From positions 1-18,659 of the forward strand of contig JBLMWU010000037.1 in assembly GCA_050257395.1 (NCBI GenBank): 18,659 bases of DNA, read 5' to 3'. Positions 1 through 5,620 of this stretch are shown in pieces (position 1 is the stretch's first letter; every line of letters starts with the position of its first letter). This stretch comes from JAIRTY01 sp050257395. GTDB lineage: Bacteria > Actinomycetota > Actinomycetes > Streptosporangiales > Streptosporangiaceae. Under the pieces are notes generated by a model. It worked only from the letters and a program-made list of their open reading frames with translations. It was not told where the DNA came from and searched no databases. The position numbers and the translations under genes were made by a program.

Positions 1-1
1 G

Positions 2-1285
2 TCCTGGCGGCGGGTGCTGCTGCTGGGCAGCGCGGCCGGCGGCCGCGTCGCCGGCGCCACCGCCGGGCCGGGCGGCTCGGTGCTGGCCGCCGGCACGGCC
101 ATGCCCGCCCGCGCCGCCGCCGGCGCCGCCGCGGCACCCCGGCGGCAGCCGGTCCTGCTGCTGGCCGGGCCCAGGTACGCGTTCACCGGCCAGCAGGCCC
201 TGGCGCGCGCGGCCACCGCCGGGGTGGCCGTCACCGCCATGGCCACCGCCGCCGGGCGGCAGGTGGCGGTCGGCTCGGCCAACGGCGGACCGGCGATCTG
301 GACCGCCCCGGCCGGCGGCCGCTGGTCCGCCGACCCGCCCGGGACCTGGGCCACCCCGGGGCTGAGCCTGACGTCCGTCACCCACGGCGACGGCGGCTGG
401 CTGGCCGTGGGCCAGCTCATCATCCGCCGGCAGGCCCAGCTCGTGCTGCTCGCCTCGCGGGACGCGGTCACCTGGCAGGCGGTCACCGGCCTGCGCCGGC
501 TCGCCGCCCCGGGCACCCAGCTCACCCAGGCGGCCGCTGGCCGGGACGGCTACGTGCTGGTGGGACAGGACACGGTGACCGGCCGGCCCGCCGCCGTGGC
601 CTGGTGGTCGGCCACTTCCGGCGCCTGGAGCCAGGCCGCGGTCACGCCCCCGCCCGGCCGGCCCGGCGCGCACCCGGTCCGCCAGCCGTCACAGATGCTG
701 GCGGTGGCCGCGGGCGGCCCCGGGTTCGTCGCGGCGGGCGCGCTCGGCAGCCACCCGGTCACCTGGTCCTCGGCGGACGGCCGCTCGTGGGCCGCCACGG
801 TCCTGCCCGTCCCGGCCGGGGCGCGGAGCGCCGTTCTGGCCCGCATCGCGGCCCGCGGGCCGCGGGTGGCCGCCATCGGCACCGAGCTGACCGCGGCCGG
901 CCAGCTGCCCTTCGCCGCCGTGTCCCGTGACGCGGGCCGGACCTGGCGGGAGTTCCGGCTGCCCATGCCCGCCTGCCGGGCCGGTGCGGGCGCGGTGGCC
1001 GCCGCCAGCCAGGGCGGCGCGACCGTGTCCGCCATCACGGCGGCCGCCAGCGGTTTCGTCGCCACCGGCGGCTGCGGCGGCCCCGGCCGGCTGGACGTGG
1101 TCGTCTGGTCGTCCGCGGACGGGCGCACCTGGACGGCGGCCAGCCCGCCCGTGCCGGGCCTCAGCGGGCCGGGCGCGCAGCAGATCACCGCGCTGACCGC
1201 GGCCGGGACCGCGGTGACCGGGGCCGGCTACACCGCCACGCTGGCGGGCAGCCACCCCACCCTGTGGCGGCTCAGGGCCCGCTGA
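2..1285 (+). CDS. Beta-propeller-like repeat protein, 5' partial
   Basis: The reading frame is open from the first complete codon of the window (reading S-W-R-R before a GTG at 14), so the true start probably lies upstream; 427 residues are visible before the TGA. I do not recognise a named family. After an Ala/Gly-rich stretch of about 60 residues, the protein consists of about six or seven degenerate repeats of 45-55 residues. Each has an alternating hydrophobic strand pattern ('VTAMA...VAVGS', 'LTSVTHGDGGWLAVGQ', 'ITAAASGFVATGG') and then a turn with a Trp. Several turns resemble Asp-boxes: SRDAGRTW near 924-947, and SSADGRSW and SSADGRTW near 767-790 and 1109-1132. This fits a seven-bladed BNR/sialidase-like propeller that is secreted or membrane-anchored. 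The N-terminal RR followed by small hydrophobic residues could be a signal or the end of an upstream domain. No catalytic residues can be assigned. It overlaps the convergent amidase gene by 14 nt. Confidence 0.75.
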   Translation, partial: SWRRVLLLGSAAGGRVAGATAGPGGSVLAAGTAMPARAAAGAAAAPRRQPVLLLAGPRYAFTGQQALARAATAGVAVTAMATAAGRQVAVGSANGGPAIWTAPAGGRWSADPPGTWATPGLSLTSVTHGDGGWLAVGQLIIRRQAQLVLLASRDAVTWQAVTGLRRLAAPGTQLTQAAAGRDGYVLVGQDTVTGRPAAVAWWSATSGAWSQAAVTPPPGRPGAHPVRQPSQMLAVAAGGPGFVAAGALGSHPVTWSSADGRSWAATVLPVPAGARSAVLARIAARGPRVAAIGTELTAAGQLPFAAVSRDAGRTWREFRLPMPACRAGAGAVAAASQGGATVSAITAAASGFVATGGCGGPGRLDVVVWSSADGRTWTAASPPVPGLSGPGAQQITALTAAGTAVTGAGYTATLAGSHPTLWRLRAR

Positions 1286-2093
1286 GCACCGGCGGGCCGA
1301 AGATGTCGGCCCGCCGGTGCTCCAGGCAGGGCAGTGCCTGCCGGACCTGCGCGGTGAGCGCGGGGTCCAGGTCGGCGACGGTGACGCCCGGCCGGGACCC
1401 GGCGTCGGCGCGGACCGTGCCCATCGGGTCGACGAGCATGCTGCGGCCGACGCCGGTGGGCGCGCGGGTGGGCGGCGCGGCGGTGTCCGGCACCTGCCCG
1501 GCCGCCGCCACCCACACGGTGTTCTCGATCGCCCGCGCCCGCACCAGGGTCACCCAGTGCTCCTCCTTGAACAGCCCGGCGGCCCAGGCCGAGGGCACCA
1601 CGATCAGCTCGGCGCCGCGCGCGGCCAGGGCCCGGGCCTGCTCGGGGAAGCGGATGTCGTAGCAGGTGAGGAAGCCGGTGCGCAGGCCGGCGAGGTCCGC
1701 GACCACCGGCTCGGACCCGGGCGCCACCACGGCCGACTCCCGCTCGCCCAGGGAGTCGAACAGGTGGATCTTGCGGTAGGCGGCGGTCAGCGTGCCGGCC
1801 GCGTCGTAGGCCACGGCGGTGTTGTAGACGCGCCCGCCCGGCGCTGGCTCGAACACCCCGGCGACCAGCGCGACGCCGGTGTCCCTGGCGGCCCCGGCCA
1901 GCCCTTTGCCGAACGGCCCGTCCAGCGGCTCGGCCGCCGCCCGCAGATCGCTGCCGAACCTGACCTGGGTGGCCTCGGGGAACACGGCCAGGGCGGCCCC
2001 GCCGGCCGCGGCGCTGGCCAGCGCCTCCCGCACCCGCCCGAGATTGACATCCGGCTCCGGACTGACCGGCAGCTGACACAAAGCAACCCGCAT
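1272..2093 (-). CDS. Carbon-nitrogen hydrolase (nitrilase superfamily amidase, omega-amidase / deaminated-glutathione amidase type)
   Basis: This 273-residue protein has the complete nitrilase-superfamily catalytic triad. Glu40 lies in 'VFPEATQ', Lys108 in 'YRKIHLFD', and the Cys144 nucleophile in 'LTCYDIRFPE'. The YRKIHLFD and CYDIRFPE signatures are those of the Nit1/Nit2 branch, which hydrolyses the terminal amide of alpha-keto-glutaramate-like compounds or of deaminated glutathione. The protein should be cytosolic. The ATG at 2093 starts right at the conserved 'MRVALCQ' strand; the open frame continues upstream but into unrelated sequence. No Shine-Dalgarno precedes this ATG, but a TACGCT hexamer lies 6 nt upstream, suggesting leaderless transcription. 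The gene is divergent from an aminotransferase whose keto-acid product this class of amidase often consumes. The family call is firm; the exact substrate is inference. Confidence 0.93.
   Translation of the reverse strand: MRVALCQLPVSPEPDVNLGRVREALASAAAGGAALAVFPEATQVRFGSDLRAAAEPLDGPFGKGLAGAARDTGVALVAGVFEPAPGGRVYNTAVAYDAAGTLTAAYRKIHLFDSLGERESAVVAPGSEPVVADLAGLRTGFLTCYDIRFPEQARALAARGAELIVVPSAWAAGLFKEEHWVTLVRARAIENTVWVAAAGQVPDTAAPPTRAPTGVGRSMLVDPMGTVRADAGSRPGVTVADLDPALTAQVRQALPCLEHRRADIFGPPVLSGP
1284..1322. terminator. Perfect 17-bp hairpin, probable bidirectional terminator inside coding sequence
   Basis: The left arm GAGCACCGGCGGGCCGA (1284-1300) and right arm TCGGCCCGCCGGTGCTC (1306-1322) are exact reverse complements around the 5-nt loop AGATG. 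The left arm begins within the TGA of the plus-strand repeat protein. The whole structure lies inside the last codons of the minus-strand amidase gene. There is no T-tract, as is usual for terminators in high-GC actinobacteria. It is well placed to end the plus-strand transcript; on the minus strand, transcription would have to pass or end here just before the stop codon. Confidence 0.7.
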
Positions 2094-2099
2094 GTGAGG

Positions 2100-2105
2100 A
2101 GCGTA
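2100..2105 (-). promoter_or_regulatory. Candidate -10 hexamer for leaderless amidase mRNA
   Basis: On the minus strand TACGCT fits the actinobacterial TANNNT -10 consensus and ends 6 nt before the amidase ATG. That would place the transcription start at or next to the A of the start codon. The absence of any purine-rich ribosome-binding site in front of this ATG agrees with a leaderless mRNA. No convincing -35 element was seen. Confidence 0.4.
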
Positions 2106-2128
2106 ATTCACGCCCGGGCTAGCGGGAG

Positions 2129-2145
2129 GGGGCGCGGTGCGCCCC
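2129..2145. repeat. 7-bp inverted repeat in divergent intergenic region
   Basis: GGGGCGC (2129-2135) and GCGCCCC (2139-2145) pair perfectly around the loop GGT. The structure lies between the divergent amidase and aminotransferase starts and could be an operator or a leader hairpin. In DNA of this composition a stem of this length can also arise by chance. Confidence 0.35.
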
Positions 2146-2170
2146 GGCCCGAGCGAGCCAAAGGGCCGCG

Positions 2171-2228
2171 CCGCCGTCTGGACTGACGAGCGACGAGCGC
2201 AGCGAGGAGCGAGGAGGGAAGACGGCGG
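2171..2228. repeat. Dispersed repeat element copy A (stem-loop with GAGCG-rich loop)
   Basis: CCGCCGTCT (2171-2179) pairs with AGACGGCGG (2220-2228), enclosing a 40-nt loop. The loop carries GAGCGCAGCGAGGAGCG at 2195-2211, followed by a GAGGAGGGA run. The same architecture and core recur, on the opposite strand, at 15614-15692, and the core alone recurs at 3423-3442. The element sits in the leader of the aminotransferase gene, 40 nt before its start. Elements of this purine-rich GAGCG type are common between genes in actinomycetes; their function is not known to me. Confidence 0.55.
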
Positions 2229-2268
2229 GCTCGAGCGGCCCGGCGGCGAGCGAGGGCAGAATGGGACG

Positions 2269-3450
2269 GTGCACCGACCTCTGCTGAACTCCCGGCTGGC
2301 CGGGATGGGAACGACGATCTTCGCCGAGATGTCCGCGCTGGCGCTGGCCACCGGCTCGGTCAACCTCGGCCAGGGCTTCCCCGACACCGACGGCCCGCGG
2401 GAGATCGCCGCGGCCGCCGCGGCCGCCATCATGGAGGGCCGCGGCAACCAGTACCCGCCCGGCCCCGGCATCCCCGAGCTGCGGCACGCGGTCGCCGCCC
2501 ACCAGAAGCGCTGGTACGGCCTGGACCTCAACCCGGACACCGAGGTGCTGGTCACCGCGGGCGCCACCGAGGCGATCGCGGCGGCGCTGCTCGCGCTGCT
2601 GGAGCCCGGGGACGAGGTCATCGCGTTCGAGCCCTACTACGACTCCTACGCGGCCTGCATCGCCATGGCGGGCGCCACCCGGGTCCCGGTCACGCTGCGG
2701 CCGCCGGGCTTCCGGCCGGACCTGGCCGCGGTGCGGGCCGCCGTCACCCCCCGCACCCGGATGATCCTGCTGAACAGCCCGCACAACCCGACCGGGGCGG
2801 TGTTCAGCCGGGCCGAGCTGTCCGCGCTGGCCGCGGTGGCGTGCGAGCATGACCTGCTGGTGGTGTCCGACGAGGTGTACGAGCACCTCGTGTTCGACGG
2901 CGAGCACGTGCCGATCGTCACGTTGCCCGGCATGGCGGGCCGCACGGTGACGATCAGCTCAGCGGCCAAGAGCTTCTCGTTCACCGGCTGGAAGATCGGC
3001 TGGGCCACCGGCAGCCCGGAGCTGGTGGCGGCGGTCCGCACCGCCAAGCAGTTCCTCACCTACGTCAGCGGCGGGCCGTTCCAGTACGCGGTGGCCGAGG
3101 CGCTCGCCCTGCCCGACCGGTACTTCCGCGACACCGCGGCGGACCTGCGGGCCAAGCGTGACCTGCTGGGCGACGGGCTGGCCAAGGCCGGGTTCGCGGT
3201 GTACCCGCCCGCGGGCACCTACTTCATCACCACCGATGTGCGGCCGCTGGGCGAGCCGGACGGGATCAGGTTCTGCCGCGAGCTGCCGCAGCGGGCCGGG
3301 GTGGTCGCCATCCCGAGCGCGGTGTTCTACGACAACCGGGAGGAGGGCCTGAGCCAGGTGCGGTTCGCGTTCTGCAAGAAGGAGGAGGTCCTCCGGGACG
3401 CGCTGGCGCGGCTGTCCCGGTGGAGCGGCAGCGAGCGGAGCGGTGGCTAG
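2269..3450 (+). CDS. PLP-dependent class I aminotransferase (DapC / glutamine transaminase K-like)
   Basis: A 393-residue fold-type I aminotransferase, cytosolic. Visible features in order are the substrate-binding 'VNLGQGFPD' (residues 31-39), 'QYPPGPG' (61-67), cofactor-pocket 'NSPHNPTGAV' (169-178), 'SDEVYEHL' (200-207; Asp201 and Tyr204 contact PLP), the Schiff-base lysine Lys234 in 'SSAAKSFSFTGWK', and the carboxylate-binding Arg365 in 'VRFAFCK'. The start chosen is GTG 2269 because the family begins just before 'TTIFAEMSALA'; the open frame to 2137 is intergenic repeat sequence. Similarity recalled from memory is strongest to mycobacterial DapC (N-succinyldiaminopimelate aminotransferase) and to glutamine transaminase K/kynurenine aminotransferases. 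No lysine-biosynthesis genes are nearby. The divergent omega-amidase-like gene instead favours glutamine or methionine keto-acid salvage. The 3' end overlaps the serpin start by 8 nt. Confidence 0.93.
   Translation: MHRPLLNSRLAGMGTTIFAEMSALALATGSVNLGQGFPDTDGPREIAAAAAAAIMEGRGNQYPPGPGIPELRHAVAAHQKRWYGLDLNPDTEVLVTAGATEAIAAALLALLEPGDEVIAFEPYYDSYAACIAMAGATRVPVTLRPPGFRPDLAAVRAAVTPRTRMILLNSPHNPTGAVFSRAELSALAAVACEHDLLVVSDEVYEHLVFDGEHVPIVTLPGMAGRTVTISSAAKSFSFTGWKIGWATGSPELVAAVRTAKQFLTYVSGGPFQYAVAEALALPDRYFRDTAADLRAKRDLLGDGLAKAGFAVYPPAGTYFITTDVRPLGEPDGIRFCRELPQRAGVVAIPSAVFYDNREEGLSQVRFAFCKKEEVLRDALARLSRWSGSERSGG
3423..3442 (+). repeat. Dispersed repeat core copy C at a gene junction
   Basis: GAGCGGCAGCGAGCGGAGCG differs only by single-base or CG indels from the cores at 2195-2211 and (reverse strand) 15637-15655. 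Here it encodes the C-terminal Ser/Arg/Gly tail of the aminotransferase and also supplies the GGAG (3437-3440) immediately upstream of the serpin GTG. No flanking stem arms were found, so this may be a decayed or partial copy, or a chance similarity. Confidence 0.4.
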
Positions 3451-4561
3451 CCAGCTCGCGGACGAGGAGTTCGGCGCCAGCCTGTACCGGGTGCTCGGCG
3501 CACGTGACGGCGGCCTGGTCTTCTCCCCGGCCAGCATCGCGGCGGCGCTGCGGCTCGCCCTGCTCGGCGCCCGCGGCGCCACCGCCGCCGAGCTGGCCGC
3601 CGTGCTGCACCTGGCCGGGCCGCAGGAGGCCGCGGCCGGGCTGCCGCTGCTGGACAGCGCGGCCGCGGGCGGCGGCGCGGAGGCCGTGCTGCGGGCGCCC
3701 GCCGCCGCGTGGCTGCAGGCAGGGCTGCCGGTGCGGCCGGACTACACCGCCGCGGTGGCCGGGCTGGCGTCGGTCACGGTGCGCGACGCCGACTTCGCGG
3801 CCGCCCCGGACCAGGCCCGGCGGGCCATCAACGAGGTCATCGCCGGGCAGACCGCGGGCAGGATCACGGACCTGCTCGGCCCGGGCAGCATCGGCCCGGC
3901 GACCAGGCTCGTGCTCGCCAGCGCGGTGTACCTCAAGGCCGCGTGGGAGCACCCGTTCCCGGCCGGGGCCACCGGGGAGCATCCGTTCCGCACCGGGCCC
4001 GGGCGCACGGTCACGGCGGCGATGATGCGGGTCACCGCCCGGCTGCGGTACCTGCGCGGCAGCGGCTACCAGGCGGTCGTGCTGCCGTACCGGGGCGGCC
4101 GGCTCGCCATGGCGGTGATCCTGCCGGACAGCCCGCCCGGCCTGCCCGGCCTCACCGGGCGGCTGGCCAGCGACGGCGTGACCGGCCTGCTGGCCGGGGC
4201 GCAGCCGCAGCGGGTCCGGCTCGGCCTGCCCCGGTTCCGGCTGCGGGGCCGGTTCGCGCTCCGGCCCGCGCTGCAGTGGCTGGGCGTGGCGGCCGCGTTC
4301 ACCGGCGACGCCGACTTCAGCGGCATCACCACCGCTGAGCCGCTGGCGGTCGGCGAGGTGGTGCACTCGGCCTTCATCGACACCGACGAGCAGGGCACGG
4401 AGGCCGCCGCCGCCACCGGGGTGACCATGGTCGCCGCCGCCATGACCACCGGCCGGACGGTCGAGCTCACGGTCGACCGCCCGTTCCTGTTCGCGATCAC
4501 CGACACCGCCAGCGGGCTGCCGCTGTTCCTCGGCCGGGTCGCCGACCCTTCCGCGGGCTGA
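3443..4561 (+). CDS. Serpin family protease inhibitor
   Basis: A 372-residue serpin, close to the 370-400 usual for the core fold. The N-terminal helix and 'FSPASIAAALRLALLGARGATAAEL' region, 'VYLKAAWEHPF', and the C-terminal 'VDRPFLFAI' signature (about 344-352) are all recognisable. The reactive-loop hinge runs from Glu316 (DNA 4388) as EQGTEAAAAT and matches the inhibitory-serpin hinge, with small residues at P12-P9 and Thr at P8 and P14. This means loop insertion, and therefore true protease inhibition, is plausible. Counting 17 residues from the hinge Glu puts P1-P1' at Ala332-Ala333, which suggests an elastase- or subtilisin-like target (inference). No signal peptide or transmembrane segment is seen, so it is probably cytosolic. 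The GTG start overlaps the aminotransferase stop (GTGGCTAG), implying translational coupling. Confidence 0.95.
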   Translation: MASQLADEEFGASLYRVLGARDGGLVFSPASIAAALRLALLGARGATAAELAAVLHLAGPQEAAAGLPLLDSAAAGGGAEAVLRAPAAAWLQAGLPVRPDYTAAVAGLASVTVRDADFAAAPDQARRAINEVIAGQTAGRITDLLGPGSIGPATRLVLASAVYLKAAWEHPFPAGATGEHPFRTGPGRTVTAAMMRVTARLRYLRGSGYQAVVLPYRGGRLAMAVILPDSPPGLPGLTGRLASDGVTGLLAGAQPQRVRLGLPRFRLRGRFALRPALQWLGVAAAFTGDADFSGITTAEPLAVGEVVHSAFIDTDEQGTEAAAATGVTMVAAAMTTGRTVELTVDRPFLFAITDTASGLPLFLGRVADPSAG

Positions 4562-4587
4562 CCGCGCGACTGCTTTGCCAGCCGCGC

Positions 4588-4779
4588 CTACTCCGCGAGC
4601 CGCAGCGCCGTCTTCGGGCAGGAATTCACGGCCCGGCGGACCCCGTCCTCCAGCCCCGGCGGCACCTCGTCCACCAGGATGTGCAGCTCGTCGTTGTCAT
4701 CGACGTCGAAGACCTCGGGCACCAGGCCCGCGCAGATCGCGTTGGCCTCGCACAGGTCACGGTCGACGATCACCTTCAT
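4588..4779 (-). CDS. Small [3Fe-4S]-type ferredoxin
   Basis: A 63-residue single-cluster ferredoxin of the kind that passes electrons to bacterial cytochromes P450 and other oxygenases. Three cysteines are visible: Cys10 and Cys16 in 'CEANAIC', and Cys54 in 'SCPKTAL'. The position that would hold the additional cluster ligand of a [4Fe-4S] protein is Asn13, which argues for a [3Fe-4S] centre. The sequence is otherwise acidic in the middle ('DVDDNDE'), typical of P450-partner ferredoxins. The ATG at 4779 is preceded by a good GGAGGA ribosome-binding site on the minus strand (about 4785-4790). No P450 or ferredoxin reductase lies in the window, so the partner is unknown. Confidence 0.93.
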   Translation of the reverse strand: MKVIVDRDLCEANAICAGLVPEVFDVDDNDELHILVDEVPPGLEDGVRRAVNSCPKTALRLAE

Positions 4780-4916
4780 GGCACTTCCTCCGCCAGCTTT
4801 GTCCGTTACCGCTTCCACGTCATGAGTACACCCGGGCGGGCGTGCGCATGCAGGCCGGCCCTGCAATGATCGGTCAGGCCCACCGCCCGCACCATCACCG
4901 ATTCCCGGGGGACGCG

Positions 4917-5573
4917 ATGCCCGACACCCAGGCCCCGCCGATGCCCGCCGCGCTCCGGCAGGCGGCCGAGGCGGCCACCGGCTTCATGCCGCCCGCCGAG
5001 GGCCTGGCCCTGTACCGGGCGGCCGCGGCGTACGCCGGCGTGGGCCCGGTGCTGGAGGTCGGCACCTACTGCGGCAAGTCCACGATCTACCTGGCGGCCG
5101 CCGTCCGCCCGGCGGGCCAGCGGGTGATCACCGTGGACCATCACCACGGCTCGGAGGAGAACCAGCCCGGCTGGGAGTACCACGACACCACGCTGGTCGA
5201 CCCGCGCACCGGCCGGCTGGACACGCTGCCGCACTTCCGGGCCACGCTGGCAGCGGCGGGCCTGGACGACGAGGTGATCGCCGTGGTCGGCCGCTCCGCC
5301 GAGGTGGCCCGGCTGTGGGGGGCGCCGCTGGGCCTGCTGTTCATCGACGGCGGCCACACCGACGCCGCGGCCAGCACCGACTACGAGAGCTGGGCGCCGT
5401 GGGTGGCCGAGGGAGGCGCGCTGGCGATCCATGACGTGTTCCCCGATCCTGCCGACGGCGGCCAGGCGCCCTACCGGATCTACTGCCGGGCGCTGGCCTC
5501 CGGCGCGTTCACCGAGGTGGCCGTGGAGGGCTCGCTGCGGGTGCTGGAGCGCACCGGCCCCGGCATCGGCTGA
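4917..5573 (+). CDS. Class I SAM-dependent methyltransferase (Methyltransf_24 type)
   Basis: A 218-residue Rossmann-fold methyltransferase. The SAM-binding motif I is 'VLEVGTYCGKST' (45-56). The strand-2 acidic residue is in 'ITVDHHHGSEEN' (71-82), and 'LLFIDGGH' (140-147) and 'GGALAIHDVF' (166-175) form the later motifs. This pattern is that of the cephalosporin-hydroxylase/macrocin-O-methyltransferase-like family 24, which often acts on sugars or natural-product scaffolds. Start ATG 4917 has GGGGGA (4907-4912) in front. An in-frame ATG at 4866 lacks a ribosome-binding site and would add a poorly conserved His-rich leader. The gene converges on the toroid/methyltransferase/glycosyltransferase operon, and I infer it belongs to the same pathway. 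The acceptor substrate is unknown. Confidence 0.9.
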   Translation: MPDTQAPPMPAALRQAAEAATGFMPPAEGLALYRAAAAYAGVGPVLEVGTYCGKSTIYLAAAVRPAGQRVITVDHHHGSEENQPGWEYHDTTLVDPRTGRLDTLPHFRATLAAAGLDDEVIAVVGRSAEVARLWGAPLGLLFIDGGHTDAAASTDYESWAPWVAEGGALAIHDVFPDPADGGQAPYRIYCRALASGAFTEVAVEGSLRVLERTGPGIG

Positions 5574-5590
5574 CGGCAGGCCCGCGCCAC

Positions 5591-5620
5591 GCCCGCGGCC
5601 AGCGGGCCGGCTCAGCCGGC
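5591..5620. terminator. Overlapping hairpins between convergent genes
   Basis: GCCCGC (5591-5596) pairs with GCGGGC (5602-5607), and GCCGGC (5606-5611) pairs with GCCGGC (5615-5620) across the loop TCA, which is the stop codon of the minus-strand gene. The two stems share bases 5606-5607, so they cannot both fully form. The location between two convergent stop codons supports a bidirectional terminator, though the stems are short. Confidence 0.45.

Noticed and set aside
1317..2186. Plus-strand frame of 289 codons opposite the amidase
   Set aside because: Low-complexity Gly/Arg/His translation; the amidase on the other strand has a full catalytic triad.
2093..2621. Upstream extension of the amidase frame to 449 codons
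   Set aside because: The extra residues come from intergenic repeat DNA and the opposite strand of the aminotransferase; the family N-terminus begins at ATG 2093.
2269..3450. Naming the aminotransferase dapC
   Set aside because: Similarity to mycobacterial DapC is real, but the amidase partner and lack of lysine genes leave substrate open, so no symbol was given.
4575..4916. Upstream extension of the family-24 methyltransferase frame
   Set aside because: It runs opposite the ferredoxin gene and is Pro/Arg-rich; ATG 4917 has the ribosome-binding site and the sensible N-terminus.
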